Origin: JAUNKE01 sp041853585 | GTDB lineage: Bacteria > Bacillota > Clostridia > Peptostreptococcales > Filifactoraceae | Length of the DNA: 46,138 nucleotides | Assembly (NCBI GenBank): GCA_041853585.1 | Contig: JBGZSM010000051.1 | Span: 1-46,138 of the forward strand | Reading direction: 5' to 3' | Shown: positions 16,976-26,974 of the stretch, piece by piece | How positions within the stretch are numbered: position 1 is the stretch's first letter | Layout of the letters: each line of letters begins with the position of its first letter | Made by a program: the position numbers and the translations under genes | The notes under the pieces: model-generated | Databases searched by the model: none | What the model was told of the DNA's origin: nothing | The model's input: only the letters and a program-made list of their open reading frames with translations

Positions 16976-18310
16976 ATGAAAAAATTAATTATTTTGGCTG
17001 CCGGAAAAGGTACCCGAATGAAATCGGATTTGCCTAAAGTGATGCATCCGCTCGGCAATCTACCGATGCTTGAGCATGTGATAAAAAATGCAAAACGCGA
17101 TGAGCAAACCGAAGTCATTTTGGTGGTCGGCTATGGCGCTGAAGAAGTGAAGAAATATTTTGGAGAGCAAGTGATTTATGCCGTTCAGGAGGAGCAGCTC
17201 GGCACCGGTCATGCGGTAATGTGTGCGATGGATTTTGTCCATGATGACGATGAGGTCATTATCACTTGCGGAGATACACCGCTTATCAGTGCGGAGGATT
17301 TTGAAGGACTTATCAGTAAAAAATCCGAGGGCTGCGGAGCCGTTTTAATGAGCTCGGTGGTGGATAATCCGAAAGACTACGGAAGAATTATAAAAGATGG
17401 CGACTTCTTTGAAGCGATTGTTGAGGAGCGCGACGCATCACCGGAGCAACGCCAAATCAAAGAAGTCAATGTCGGCACTTATATTATCGACGGAGCATTG
17501 CTCAAACGCTCGATTTCTCAAATTACAACGGATAACGACCAGGGAGAATATTATTTGACCGATGTGTTCGGATTGGCTGCGAAAGAGAGCAAGGTTACGA
17601 CCTATCCGATTGCGGAGGAAAATATGTTGGGCATCAACAGTAAATTGCAGTTGGCGCAGGCGGAAATGATTTTACGAAAAAAAATCAACGAAAAGCATAT
17701 GCAAAACGGTGTAACGATTGTTCATCCGGAAGTGACCTATATCGATTCACGCGTTCAGATTGCGGAAGGTTGCGTGATTTATCCGAATTGTCATTTGCGT
17801 GGCGAGACCGTCATCGGAAAAAATAGCATCATTAAAGAAAATTCGACTTTGGAAAATGCAAAAATCGGTGAAAATACGATTATTTGGTCTTCAAATATTG
17901 TAGATGCAACCGTCGGCGATTTCGTAACGGTGGGTCCGTACGCATATCTTCGTCCGAAAACTGTGGTCGGCAATCATTGTAAAATCGGGGATTTTGTCGA
18001 ACTGAAGAATGCGCAATTCGGTGAAGGCTCCAAAGCATCGCATTTGGCATATATCGGAGACGCAATCGTCGGCAAAAATGTCAATATCGGTTGCGGTGTA
18101 GTCTTTGTCAACTATGACGGAAAAAATAAATTTACAACAACGATAGGGGATAATGCTTTTGTTGGCTCCAATGTCAACTTGGTGGCGCCGGTGGAGATTG
18201 GCAAAAACGCAACTTTGGCTGCGGGTTCGACAATTACGGATAATGTGCCGGACAGCGCACTGGCGTTGGCAAGAGAGCGTCAAATAAACAAAGAAAATTG
18301 GAAAAAGTAA
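16976..18310 (+). CDS. glmU: Bifunctional UDP-N-acetylglucosamine pyrophosphorylase / glucosamine-1-phosphate acetyltransferase
   Basis: GlmU makes UDP-GlcNAc for peptidoglycan in two steps. The N-terminal uridylyltransferase domain opens with LAAGKGTRMKSDLPKV; the C-terminal left-handed beta helix has hexapeptide repeats from about residue 250 and the late YDGKNKF and GSNVNLVAPV motifs. At 444 residues it is slightly shorter than usual, with little C-terminal tail. The start is ATG 16976, after AAGGAG; an in-frame GTG six bases upstream overlaps that site. A TATAAT at 16941-16946 could be its promoter -10, though the -35 is poor. The order glmU-prs-pth-mfd follows the B. subtilis arrangement. 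Confidence 0.97.
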   Translation: MKKLIILAAGKGTRMKSDLPKVMHPLGNLPMLEHVIKNAKRDEQTEVILVVGYGAEEVKKYFGEQVIYAVQEEQLGTGHAVMCAMDFVHDDDEVIITCGDTPLISAEDFEGLISKKSEGCGAVLMSSVVDNPKDYGRIIKDGDFFEAIVEERDASPEQRQIKEVNVGTYIIDGALLKRSISQITTDNDQGEYYLTDVFGLAAKESKVTTYPIAEENMLGINSKLQLAQAEMILRKKINEKHMQNGVTIVHPEVTYIDSRVQIAEGCVIYPNCHLRGETVIGKNSIIKENSTLENAKIGENTIIWSSNIVDATVGDFVTVGPYAYLRPKTVVGNHCKIGDFVELKNAQFGEGSKASHLAYIGDAIVGKNVNIGCGVVFVNYDGKNKFTTTIGDNAFVGSNVNLVAPVEIGKNATLAAGSTITDNVPDSALALARERQINKENWKK

Positions 18311-18324
18311 ATTAGGAGGAAAAA

Positions 18325-19278
18325 ATGGGTTCTATCTGTGGCAGTAAAATCAAATTGTTTGCCGGAAATTCCAATCCGGATTTGGCGGAAAAAATCGCAA
18401 AGTATCTTAACTTGGATTTGGGAAAGGCGGAAGTGAAAACTTTCAGCGATGGCGAAATCTCCGTCAACATTAACGAGAGTGTGCGTGGAGTGGATGTGTA
18501 CATTATTCAATCGACTTGTGCACCGGTAAACAACAATCTAATGGAAATGCTGATTATGATTGACGCAATGAAGAGAGCATCGGCAGGAAGAATTACAGCA
18601 GTCATTCCATACTATGGATATGCGAGACAGGACAGAAAAGCGAAAGCGAGAGATCCGATTACTGCGAAACTGGTAGCGAATTTGTTGACGGCAGCAGGGG
18701 TGGACAGAATATTGACGATGGATTTGCACGCAAATCAGATTCAGGGATATTTTGATATTCCGGTTGACCACTTGCTTGGCGGACCGATTTTGGTAAAACA
18801 TTTTGAATCGATGCATATTCCGGATTTGGTTGTCGTATCGCCGGATCACGGCAGTGTGGCGAGAGCGAGAAAATTTGCCGAATATCTGGATGCGCCGATT
18901 GCGATTGTCGATAAGAGACGACCGAAAAATAATGTGTCCGAAGTAATGCACATTATCGGGGATGTCAAAGATAAGAACTTGATTTTGCTTGACGATATGA
19001 TTGATACTGCGGGAACTTTGTGTAATGCGGCATGGGCTCTCAAAGAGGCGGGCGCAAACAAAATCTATTCTTGCTGTACACACCCGGTACTATCGGGAAG
19101 CGCGATTGAGCGAATTCAAGATTCGCCGCTCAGCGAAGTCATCGTCTTGGACACAATTCCTCTCACAAAAGAAAAACAAATTGATAAGATAAAGGTGCTC
19201 AGCACTGCAAATCTGTTTGGTTCGGCAATCACTAAGATTTTCAACGGAGAATCGGTAAGCGAGCTGTTTGAACCATAG
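18325..19278 (+). CDS. prs: Ribose-phosphate pyrophosphokinase
   Basis: PRPP synthetase converts ribose 5-phosphate and ATP to PRPP for nucleotides, histidine and tryptophan. The 317 residues include FAGNSNPDLAEKIA, FSDGEI, the RQDRKAKARDPI region, DLHANQIQGYFDIPVDHL and the PRPP-loop LLDDMIDTAGTL. It follows glmU by 14 bases with AGGAGG and ends before a terminator, so glmU-prs probably form one transcript. Confidence 0.98.
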   Translation: MGSICGSKIKLFAGNSNPDLAEKIAKYLNLDLGKAEVKTFSDGEISVNINESVRGVDVYIIQSTCAPVNNNLMEMLIMIDAMKRASAGRITAVIPYYGYARQDRKAKARDPITAKLVANLLTAAGVDRILTMDLHANQIQGYFDIPVDHLLGGPILVKHFESMHIPDLVVVSPDHGSVARARKFAEYLDAPIAIVDKRRPKNNVSEVMHIIGDVKDKNLILLDDMIDTAGTLCNAAWALKEAGANKIYSCCTHPVLSGSAIERIQDSPLSEVIVLDTIPLTKEKQIDKIKVLSTANLFGSAITKIFNGESVSELFEP

Positions 19279-19296
19279 AATTTTAAGATAAGAAAA

Positions 19297-19325
19297 GCTG
19301 TACCCGCAGTGGTATGGCTTTTTTT
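19297..19325 (+). terminator. Terminator after prs
   Basis: An 8-bp stem with two G-U pairs, GCTGTACC (19297-19304) and GGTATGGC (19311-19318), is followed by seven T. It separates glmU-prs from pth-mfd. Confidence 0.8.
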
Positions 19326-19341
19326 GGGCTAAGGAGAAAAT

Positions 19342-19905
19342 ATGTATATTATCGTTGGTCTAGGAAATCCCGGAAAACAATATGAGGCAACGCGGCATAA
19401 TGTCGGCTTTATTGCAATTGATGAAATCGCCAAACGATTGAGCATACGCATGGATCGTTTGAAATTTAAAGCGGTTGTCGGAGAAGGCAGAATCGGAGCG
19501 GAGAAAATCGTGCTGGCGAAACCGCAAACTTTTATGAATTTGAGCGGGCAGTCGGTCGTGGAACTGATGAATTATTACAAAGTGCCGCCGGAAAATCTGA
19601 TTGTCATCTATGATGACATTGATATCGAAGTTGGACAAATCCGTATTCGTCACAAGGGAAGCGCGGGAACGCACAACGGAATGAAAAATATTATCTATCT
19701 GCTGGGATTCGATGATTTTCCGAGAATTCGAATCGGTGTATCCAAGCCACGACCGCAGCAGGATTTGGCGAGTTTTGTGCTGAGTAAATTTGATAAAAGT
19801 GAAATCGAACCGATGATTCAATCGATAGAAACGGCAGCGTCGGCGGCAATTGAGGCGGTTGAAACGACGGTGGATATTGCGATGAACAAATACAATAGGA
19901 AATAA
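19342..19905 (+). CDS. pth: Peptidyl-tRNA hydrolase
   Basis: The enzyme recycles peptidyl-tRNA released by stalled ribosomes. The 187 residues contain the family motifs VGLGNPG-(Q)YE-TRHNVGF with the catalytic histidine, KPQTFMNLSG, and YDD-D followed by GSAGTHNGMK. It has an AAGGAG site and lies one base before mfd, so the two are likely co-transcribed, as in other Firmicutes. Confidence 0.97.
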   Translation: MYIIVGLGNPGKQYEATRHNVGFIAIDEIAKRLSIRMDRLKFKAVVGEGRIGAEKIVLAKPQTFMNLSGQSVVELMNYYKVPPENLIVIYDDIDIEVGQIRIRHKGSAGTHNGMKNIIYLLGFDDFPRIRIGVSKPRPQQDLASFVLSKFDKSEIEPMIQSIETAASAAIEAVETTVDIAMNKYNRK

Positions 19906-19906
19906 T

Positions 19907-22900
19907 ATGAAAAATTCACAGACGACCATCGATAGAATATTGGATTTGTCGGAAGAATATGCGCAGCTTCGAGAAGCGTTGCAATCCAAAAAAAATATTT
20001 TGGTAACGGGGCTTCAAACCGTTCAGCGTACCGAGCTGGCACTGTATCTCAACCGTCATGGGAAAAAGTTGGTGCTCGTTTATTCTTCGGACAAAGAAGC
20101 GGACGATGCCTATGAGGCGATTACCAAATCCGGAGTGCAAGCGGCAATTATCAAGAGCCAGGACATTCGATTCTATTCGATTGAAGCCAAAAACAGAACG
20201 CAGGAAGGAAAATTGCTGAGCAATCTGTTCTTGCTGATACAAAAAAACTACGAAATCTGTATCATCACCGCTGAAGCGATGATGAAAAAATATATTCCGA
20301 AAGAGATGCTGGCGAATCATTATATCTCGATTCAGATGGGTGGGCGATTGAATAAGGATGAATTTGCCAACCGTTTGATAGCGATGGGTTATGCGAGAGA
20401 GCATAAGGTCGAAGGAGTCGGGATGTTTGCGATTCGCGGAGGCATACTCGATGTCTTTTCGCCGGCGATGGAGCATCCGGTGCGTATCGAATTGTTCGAT
20501 GATGAAGTGGATTCTATTCGCAGCTTCGATATTTACACCCAAAAGTCGATTGAAAAATTTCAGCAAATTGAAATCATCCCGTCCAAATCCTTTTTGTTGC
20601 CCGAGCAATCCAAGGTAGAAAAAGCGATTAAGAAGATGAAAAAGGATTGCAATTCCGAGACGAGCAAAGACATTCTCTTTGACATGGAGCGGATGGAGCG
20701 CGGGCAGTTTTTTGAAGGAATCGAAAAGTACATCGACTATTTCTACGAGGAAAGCACGATTTTTGATTATCTGGAGCAGGAGATTGTCGTACTCAATGAC
20801 CCCGTCCGAGTGTTGGAGCGCATGGAAGGAGCTTTTGAAGAATACAAGGACAGCTTTATCAATGCCTTGGAAAAAGGATTTGCGATTCAAGGGCAAGGAA
20901 ATCTCCTATTGACTCAAGAAGTGATTTTAGGCCATCTTAAAAAATATCAAAATATCTATCATACGATGTTGACTGCCGGAATCAAAAATCTCAAAACGGA
21001 TGCGATCATTCCGATTGAAACGAGAGAGATGAGAAATTTCAACGGCAAGCTGATGGATTTTATGAACGAAGTGAAATATCTGCGCAGCATGAACTATCTC
21101 GTCATCATTTCCCTTCGCGATGAGAATCTTGTCAAAGGTTTGCAAAATCTTTTGCAGGAAAATGGAATTGCATCCACTCGATTGGTGGACGATGTTCTCG
21201 AAAAAGAAATAAATACCGTCGTATTTACCGAGCGATATTTTGCAGGCGGCTCGATTTATTCCAAACGAAAGCTTGCGATTTTTACCAAAAATGAAATATA
21301 CAGTCCGCAAAAAAGCGGCGAACGGAAATTCAAAGAAAAGGTCAAGACAAAGAAAATCGAATCCTTTATCGAGCTCAAGGCGGGCGATTATGTCGTTCAC
21401 GAGAATTACGGAATCGGACGATTTCTGGCGGTCGAGCAAAAGGAATTTGACAATATCACCAAGGACTATATTCGAATCGCTTATGGAGCCGGCGACACGC
21501 TTTATCTTCCGCTGGAGCAGATGTCGAAGATTCAGCGCTATATCGGTAATATTCGGGAGGATGGCCTAAAGCTCAGCAAACTCGGTGGCAACGAATGGAA
21601 GAACACCAAGAAAAAAGCAAAGAAAATCGTGGATTTGATTGCGCAGGACTTGGTCGATTTGTATGCCAAAAGAGAAAATGAAGTCGGGTTCGCGTTTTCG
21701 GAAGACGGCGCATGGCAAAGCGAATTTGAAGCGGACTTTCCTTTTGTGGAAACGGACGATCAGCTCCGAGCGATTGCCGAAGTCAAGGCCGATATGCAGA
21801 GCAACAAGATTATGGACCGCTTGCTTTGCGGCGATGTGGGCTACGGCAAGACGGAAGTTGCGCTTCGAGCGATATTCAAAGCGACAATGGACTCCAAACA
21901 GAGTGCATTTTTGGTGCCGACGACGGTTTTGGCACAGCAGCATTTCAATACATTTAAAGAGCGCTTTAGAAATTTCCCGATTAAAGTGGAATTGTTGAGT
22001 CGTTTTCGAACAACAAAGGAGCAGGAAAAAGTCTTGGAGGGGCTTCGAACAGGCGAGGTCGATGTGCTGATCGGAACGCATCGTATTTTGTCCAAAGACA
22101 TCGAATTCAAAGATTTAGGCCTCATCGTGGTGGATGAGGAGCAGCGTTTTGGAGTCAAGGACAAAGAGAAGCTCAAAAAAATCCGAAGCAACTGTGATGT
22201 GCTTTCGCTTTCGGCAACGCCGATTCCGAGAACCCTGCACATGTCGCTCAGCGGAATTCGGGATATCACGACCTTGGAAGAGCCGCCGAGAGAAAGATTG
22301 GCGGTGCTGACCTATGTGATGGAAGCGCGCGAAGGAATTATATCCGATGCGATTATGCGCGAAATCAATCGCGGCGGACAAGTATATTTTGTTTACAATC
22401 GCGTGCAAAGCATTGAGAAAATGTATAACCTGCTGACCGAATTGGTACCCGAAGCGCGAATTGCGATTGCGCATGGGCAGATGAGCTCGCGAAAATTGGA
22501 AAATATTTTGGAAGAATTTACTCAAAAGCATTATGATGTACTACTGTGCACGACCATTATCGAAACGGGAATGGATATCGGAAACGCGAATACCATCATC
22601 GTATATGGCGCGGACAAAATGGGTCTGTCCCAGCTTTACCAATTGCGCGGACGAGTCGGACGAACGAGCAGACAGGGTTATGCTTATTTTATGTACGAAA
22701 AAGATCAGGTGCTTACCGAAGTTGCGGAAAAGAGACTCAAAACCATCAAAGAATTTACGGAATTCGGTTCCGGATTCAAAGTGGCAATGCGCGATTTGGA
22801 AATTCGCGGCGCGGGAACTTTGCTCGGCGAAACGCAGCATGGGCATATTGCCGACATCGGTTATGAGCTCTATGTCAAAATGCTCGATGAATCCATCAAG

Positions 22901-23296
22901 CGACTGCGCGGAGAAGAAATCGAAGAAGAGGTGGATACCGAAATTGATATCAAGGTCAATGCGTATATTCCGACCGAGTACATCGAGGACGAGATGGATA
23001 AAATCGAAATGTATAAAAAGATTGCATCGATTCGAGACTTGGAGGACAAGTACAATATCGAAGAAGAAATGGAAGACCGATTCTCCGACATTCCTTATTC
23101 GGTCTATGCACTGACAGATGTCGCCTACATTCGTGCTCTCGGCAAAAAGCTGAGAATCGGGCGAATCAGCAAGACGACGCGCGGTGTCAATTTCTATTCA
23201 CAAAAGGGTCAACTGATTGTGCAAAAAGATTTTCAGGAGAAATCCGAATATAAATTGCTCAAAAAGATAGCCAATTACCTTGAAAAAATGGTATAA
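19907..23296 (+). CDS. mfd: Transcription-repair coupling factor
   Basis: Mfd displaces stalled RNA polymerase and recruits UvrA to the lesion. The 1129 residues show a UvrB-like N-terminal region, then a CarD-like polymerase-interaction domain near 485-550 (ELKAGDYVVHENYGIGRF). The RecG-like translocase follows, with Walker A GDVGYGKTEV near 640, DEEQRFGV near 742 and SATPIPRTLHMSLSGIRD. A C-terminal TRCF domain is present. Length and order match the family. The start codon follows the pth stop almost directly and no strong ribosome site of its own is visible, suggesting translational coupling. Confidence 0.98.
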   Translation: MKNSQTTIDRILDLSEEYAQLREALQSKKNILVTGLQTVQRTELALYLNRHGKKLVLVYSSDKEADDAYEAITKSGVQAAIIKSQDIRFYSIEAKNRTQEGKLLSNLFLLIQKNYEICIITAEAMMKKYIPKEMLANHYISIQMGGRLNKDEFANRLIAMGYAREHKVEGVGMFAIRGGILDVFSPAMEHPVRIELFDDEVDSIRSFDIYTQKSIEKFQQIEIIPSKSFLLPEQSKVEKAIKKMKKDCNSETSKDILFDMERMERGQFFEGIEKYIDYFYEESTIFDYLEQEIVVLNDPVRVLERMEGAFEEYKDSFINALEKGFAIQGQGNLLLTQEVILGHLKKYQNIYHTMLTAGIKNLKTDAIIPIETREMRNFNGKLMDFMNEVKYLRSMNYLVIISLRDENLVKGLQNLLQENGIASTRLVDDVLEKEINTVVFTERYFAGGSIYSKRKLAIFTKNEIYSPQKSGERKFKEKVKTKKIESFIELKAGDYVVHENYGIGRFLAVEQKEFDNITKDYIRIAYGAGDTLYLPLEQMSKIQRYIGNIREDGLKLSKLGGNEWKNTKKKAKKIVDLIAQDLVDLYAKRENEVGFAFSEDGAWQSEFEADFPFVETDDQLRAIAEVKADMQSNKIMDRLLCGDVGYGKTEVALRAIFKATMDSKQSAFLVPTTVLAQQHFNTFKERFRNFPIKVELLSRFRTTKEQEKVLEGLRTGEVDVLIGTHRILSKDIEFKDLGLIVVDEEQRFGVKDKEKLKKIRSNCDVLSLSATPIPRTLHMSLSGIRDITTLEEPPRERLAVLTYVMEAREGIISDAIMREINRGGQVYFVYNRVQSIEKMYNLLTELVPEARIAIAHGQMSSRKLENILEEFTQKHYDVLLCTTIIETGMDIGNANTIIVYGADKMGLSQLYQLRGRVGRTSRQGYAYFMYEKDQVLTEVAEKRLKTIKEFTEFGSGFKVAMRDLEIRGAGTLLGETQHGHIADIGYELYVKMLDESIKRLRGEEIEEEVDTEIDIKVNAYIPTEYIEDEMDKIEMYKKIASIRDLEDKYNIEEEMEDRFSDIPYSVYALTDVAYIRALGKKLRIGRISKTTRGVNFYSQKGQLIVQKDFQEKSEYKLLKKIANYLEKMV

Positions 23297-23326
23297 TTCG
23301 TTTATTACTATATCTGGAGGATACAA

Positions 23327-24334
23327 ATGAAAAGATTGATTAAAACATTATCGATTATTATGGCAAGTATGCTTGTGCTTTCGGCATGCGGTACCAAATT
23401 GCCGGACGATGTGGTTGCATCGGTAAACGGGGTTGACATCACAAAGGCATATTATGACAAGACCGTTGCAAAAGTTGGTGAGGATAACGGCTTTGAGCAG
23501 CTTTACGGAGAAGAAATTTGGGATGCGGAAATAGATAAAGAAAAAGGAATTACTTTCAGACAGCAATTTGCAAAACAGATGCTCGACATCATCATTATGC
23601 AGGAACTTGCATATCAGGATTCCGAGGGAAAAGATATTCGTGCGACGGAGGAGCAGGTTCAAGTCGAATTCGATGCCTTCAAGGACTTTGTAAAAAAAGA
23701 CCAAGCCTATGCGGAATTTATTGAAAAAAACGGCATCGATGATGAATTTGTCAAAGAGCATTTGCTCAAGACTCTCACTTATAATAACTACATCGCTTCG
23801 ATTACCAATTCCATTGAGGTCAGCGATGAAGAGGCAAAAACTTTCTATCAGGAAAATCTTAAAGATTACACCAAGGATGAAGTGCGCGCATCTCATATCC
23901 TAATCAGCACTTTGGATCCGGACAAACAACCTTTGCCGGAAGAACAAAAAGAGGAGAAGCGTAAAAAAGCGGAAGAGGTTTTGGTAAAAGCAAAATCCGG
24001 AGAAGACTTTGCAAAATTGGCGGAAGAATTTTCGGATGACCCGGGCTCTGCAATCAGCGGTGGTGATTTGGGATATTTCGGACAAGGCGTGATGGTGCCG
24101 GAGTTCAACGACAAGGCATTTTCGATGAAGGTCGGTGAAATCTCCGATTTGGTGGAAACACAGTACGGCTACCATATCATCTATCTTACTGACAAAAATA
24201 ACGGAGAACTCCCATTTGATAAAGTGAAGTCGGATGTTAAGAGCCGAATCAAATACAATAAGTATCAAGATAAGATGACGGAGTTGAAAAACTCGGCGCA
24301 AATTATCGTAAACAAAGCACTTGAGGTAAAATAA
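23327..24334 (+). CDS. prsA: PrsA-like lipoprotein peptidyl-prolyl isomerase
   Basis: This extracellular membrane-anchored foldase helps secreted proteins fold. The signal peptide ends in the lipobox LSAC (C21). A SurA-N-like chaperone region spans about 25-185. A parvulin PPIase domain runs about 190-300, with EVRASHILI, the ISGGDLGYFGQGVMVPEF core and TQYGYHIIYL. The 335 residues are typical. It lies 30 bases after mfd with GGAGG, and its stop overlaps the start of the flippase gene by one base (TAATG). Confidence 0.93.
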   Translation: MKRLIKTLSIIMASMLVLSACGTKLPDDVVASVNGVDITKAYYDKTVAKVGEDNGFEQLYGEEIWDAEIDKEKGITFRQQFAKQMLDIIIMQELAYQDSEGKDIRATEEQVQVEFDAFKDFVKKDQAYAEFIEKNGIDDEFVKEHLLKTLTYNNYIASITNSIEVSDEEAKTFYQENLKDYTKDEVRASHILISTLDPDKQPLPEEQKEEKRKKAEEVLVKAKSGEDFAKLAEEFSDDPGSAISGGDLGYFGQGVMVPEFNDKAFSMKVGEISDLVETQYGYHIIYLTDKNNGELPFDKVKSDVKSRIKYNKYQDKMTELKNSAQIIVNKALEVK

Positions 24335-25932
24335 TGAGTGAAAATAAAAAAGAAACTTTTTTGAAAGGAGCGGCGATACTTGGAATAGCCGGAATCATTG
24401 TCAAGGTTCTGGGTGCGCTGTTTCGAGTTCCGCTCGGCCGAATCATCAGCTCGGTAGGGATGGGCTATTATCAGACGGCTTATCCGATTTATATCGTGTT
24501 GGTCGGTATCGCCACATCGGGTTTTCCGGTGGCGATTTCAAAAATGGTTTCCGAGCGGCGTGTTGCCGGCAACTATAAAGGAGCGGACAAGGTATTTTGG
24601 CTTGTCTTTAAGATTCTGTTGATATTCGGAATCTTCGCTTCTTCTGCAATATTTTTCGGTGCGGACTATATCGTGACGGTGCGCTTGAACAATCCGAAGG
24701 CGTATTATGCGATGATTTCGCTTGCGCCGGCTCTGTTGATCGTGCCGATTATGGCGGCTTTTCGTGGATATTTCCAAGGCCATAACAATATGAAACCTTC
24801 TGCGATTTCACAAGTTGTAGAACAATTCGGGCGCGTGGCGGTCGGTTTAATTGCGGCTAAGCTTTTGGTAAGCAAAGGTTTGGAATACGGAGCGGCGGGA
24901 GGAAGTTTCGGTGCGACCGCCGGAGCGGCATTCGGCCTGATTGTCCTGTTGTTCATGTATATGAAATCGAAGAAAAACGAGCAGGCGACGGTTCTGCATT
25001 TTGAAGAAGAGCCGACTTCCAAAATTCTTCGTGAGCTTGCCGTCATCGCATTGCCGATTATAATCGGTGCTCTGGTAATGCCGGTGATGGTGTTGATTGA
25101 CTTGGCGGTTGTTTTGGAAAGATTGCAGTCCATCGGCTACACGAATGAGCAGGCAAATGCGCTTTACGGCCAGATGTCGGGAATGGCGGCGACCTTGGTC
25201 AATCTTCCACAGGTGGTGACATCGGCGATTGCGGTGAGCTTGGTGCCGGTCATTTCATCCGCCTATGTTATGAATGACCGAGAAAAGCTGAAGAATAATA
25301 CGAGTTTGGGCATTCGAACCAGTATTCTGATCGGATTGCCGGCGGGAGTCGGATTGTTTTCACTTTCGACACCGATTATGAAAATGCTCTTTCCGAAAGA
25401 GCCTGACACTTTGGGACAATTGTTGGCAATCGCGGCGGTCGGTGTTTTGTTTTTGAGTATCATCCAATCCACGACTTCCGTATTGCAAGGAATCGGTAAG
25501 ACGAAAGTACCGGTAATCAATCTATTTGTCGGTGCTTTTGTCAAATTGATATTGACTTATTTGTTGACGGGAATTCCGGTGCTTAATGTAAAAGGTGCGG
25601 CGATTTCAACCGTATCGGCTTATGTTGTCGCAGCGGTGCTCGATTATTGGGCGGTGAAAAAATCGGTCGATTTCAAATTCGATATGAGCCAATTTTTTGT
25701 AAAACCGATGATAACTGCACTGATTATGGGTCTTTTTGCAAAAGGTGCATACGAAATTGTCTTTCGAATCATCGGCAGAAATTCGCTTGCCGTTTTAGCG
25801 GGAGTATTGGTCGGGGCAGTGGTCTATGCAATCGCATTGTTTAAGACCGGCGCCATCAGCAAACAGGAATTGCTTGCCTTGCCCAAAGGACAAAAGTTGG
25901 TCACTAAATTGGAAAAAGTAAAGCTGGTATAA
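24334..25932 (+). CDS. MOP-superfamily lipid flippase (SpoVB/YabM-like polysaccharide transporter)
   Basis: The 532-residue membrane protein has about 14 hydrophobic segments and starts with the family pattern FLKGAAILGIAGIIVKVLGALFRVPL. Members include SpoVB, YabM and MurJ-like lipid II flippases, which move lipid-linked sugars across the membrane for cell wall or spore cortex. Its place after mfd and prsA matches the mfd-spoVT-yabM neighbourhood of Bacilli. A YabM/MurJ-like role in wall precursor flipping is the most likely reading. It does not by itself show that the organism sporulates. Confidence 0.9.
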   Translation: MSENKKETFLKGAAILGIAGIIVKVLGALFRVPLGRIISSVGMGYYQTAYPIYIVLVGIATSGFPVAISKMVSERRVAGNYKGADKVFWLVFKILLIFGIFASSAIFFGADYIVTVRLNNPKAYYAMISLAPALLIVPIMAAFRGYFQGHNNMKPSAISQVVEQFGRVAVGLIAAKLLVSKGLEYGAAGGSFGATAGAAFGLIVLLFMYMKSKKNEQATVLHFEEEPTSKILRELAVIALPIIIGALVMPVMVLIDLAVVLERLQSIGYTNEQANALYGQMSGMAATLVNLPQVVTSAIAVSLVPVISSAYVMNDREKLKNNTSLGIRTSILIGLPAGVGLFSLSTPIMKMLFPKEPDTLGQLLAIAAVGVLFLSIIQSTTSVLQGIGKTKVPVINLFVGAFVKLILTYLLTGIPVLNVKGAAISTVSAYVVAAVLDYWAVKKSVDFKFDMSQFFVKPMITALIMGLFAKGAYEIVFRIIGRNSLAVLAGVLVGAVVYAIALFKTGAISKQELLALPKGQKLVTKLEKVKLV

Positions 25933-26043
25933 TCGGATATGAATTTTGTTGAAGCAATGACAAGCCTCAAAAGAATTCTTGAAAAATATTGGGGAATTTT
26001 TTCCCAATCAATTGATATGAATCGAATGAGAATCCGAAAAATA

Positions 26044-26077
26044 AAAAAACCTTAAAACTGTTGTTTTGAGGTTTTCT
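26044..26077. terminator. Bidirectional terminator between flippase gene and minus-strand gene
   Basis: A 12-bp stem (26047-26058 with 26063-26074) has A residues before it and T residues after it, so it can terminate transcription from both sides. Confidence 0.8.
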
Positions 26078-26085
26078 TCCGTTTG

Positions 26086-26295
26086 CTATGGATTGCTCAT
26101 CAAATGGGCGATGCTTCCGTAAAGAAGAAAAATGCCAATCAGTCCGATGATGATGCGGGCATTGTTTCGACCGATGAGACGAGCAAGGTTTTTTACAATA
26201 TTTCGGAATGTATTTATCTCAAAAGCCCAATCCGGATTGCAGATGGCAATATACAGCAGATAGATTCCGAGTAAGATGACGATATAAGGTTCCAT
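26086..26295 (-). CDS. Small two-span membrane protein resembling immunity protein 17 (Imm17)
   Basis: A 69-residue protein is read on the minus strand from ATG at 26295, with AAGGAG four bases upstream. A longer reading from 26370 has no such site. It has two membrane segments, EPYIVILLGIYLLYIAI and ARIIIGLIGIFLLYGSIAHL, joined by CNPDWAFEINTFRNIVKNLARLIG. The NPDWAFE-type loop between two helices recalls the Imm17 family, seen near polymorphic toxins and also as orphans. No toxin gene is visible beside it. The function is uncertain. Confidence 0.7.
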   Translation of the reverse strand: MEPYIVILLGIYLLYIAICNPDWAFEINTFRNIVKNLARLIGRNNARIIIGLIGIFLLYGSIAHLMSNP

Positions 26296-26411
26296 AAAAC
26301 TCCTTCTATATTTTTCTGGTGTTTCTTCCTTATTATAGGTCATTTTCATTTTAAAATCAATCGGAAGCATTTCAAATCGAAAATTGAAAACGAACAGAAA
26401 GAAAGGATACT

Positions 26412-26909
26412 ATGTCTATAAAAATTGATGGAATTGAAAAAATGACGAAAACGCAGCGTCTTTCGTATATCAATCTGCTGCTCAAGGGACAGCTCGACAC
26501 CGAGACCGACTGGATAGCGAATCTGGCAAATGCTTCGGCGATTATCAAAGCGGTAATCGAGGATTTGAATTGGGCGGGATTTTATTTGATACAAGAAAAC
26601 GAATTGGTACTGGGACCTTTTCAGGGACTCCCCGCCTGCAATCGCATTTCAATCGGCAAAGGCGTTTGCGGAACCGCCGTTTTGAAAAAGCAGACCGTTT
26701 TGGTAGAGGATGTTCATTCGTTTGAAGGGCATATCGCTTGCGACAGCGCTTCTCAGTCCGAATTGGTTGTGCCGATTATTATAAAGGATAAAGTGATTGG
26801 CGTGCTTGATTTGGACAGTCCGAAATTGGCTCGCTTCGGCGAAGAGGAAAAAATTGCTTTTGAAAAATTTGTCGCTACTTTGCTGCAAAAATATGAAGAT
26901 ACTTTTTAA
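26412..26909 (+). CDS. msrC: Free methionine-(R)-sulfoxide reductase (GAF domain)
   Basis: This 165-residue GAF-domain enzyme reduces free methionine-(R)-sulfoxide, using thioredoxin for regeneration. The three family cysteines are at C76, C86 and C110, with the same spacing (10 and 24) as E. coli fRMsr, in the motifs PACNRISIGKGVCGTA and GHIACDSASQSE. LNWAGFYL and GVLDLDSP are also diagnostic. It has GAAAGGA before the ATG and stands as a single gene with its own terminator. It fits an oxygen-sensitive organism protecting methionine. Confidence 0.93.
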   Translation: MSIKIDGIEKMTKTQRLSYINLLLKGQLDTETDWIANLANASAIIKAVIEDLNWAGFYLIQENELVLGPFQGLPACNRISIGKGVCGTAVLKKQTVLVEDVHSFEGHIACDSASQSELVVPIIIKDKVIGVLDLDSPKLARFGEEEKIAFEKFVATLLQKYEDTF

Positions 26910-26974
26910 TATAGGCAAAAAAATTTAGAATAATAAAATCTCATGAATCGATTTCGGTGTATAAGAAAAAACTG

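Noticed and set aside
15973..17118. Long 381-codon open frame on the minus strand
   Set aside because: It is antisense to the sirtuin gene and the start of glmU, both unmistakable, and its translation has no recognisable motif.
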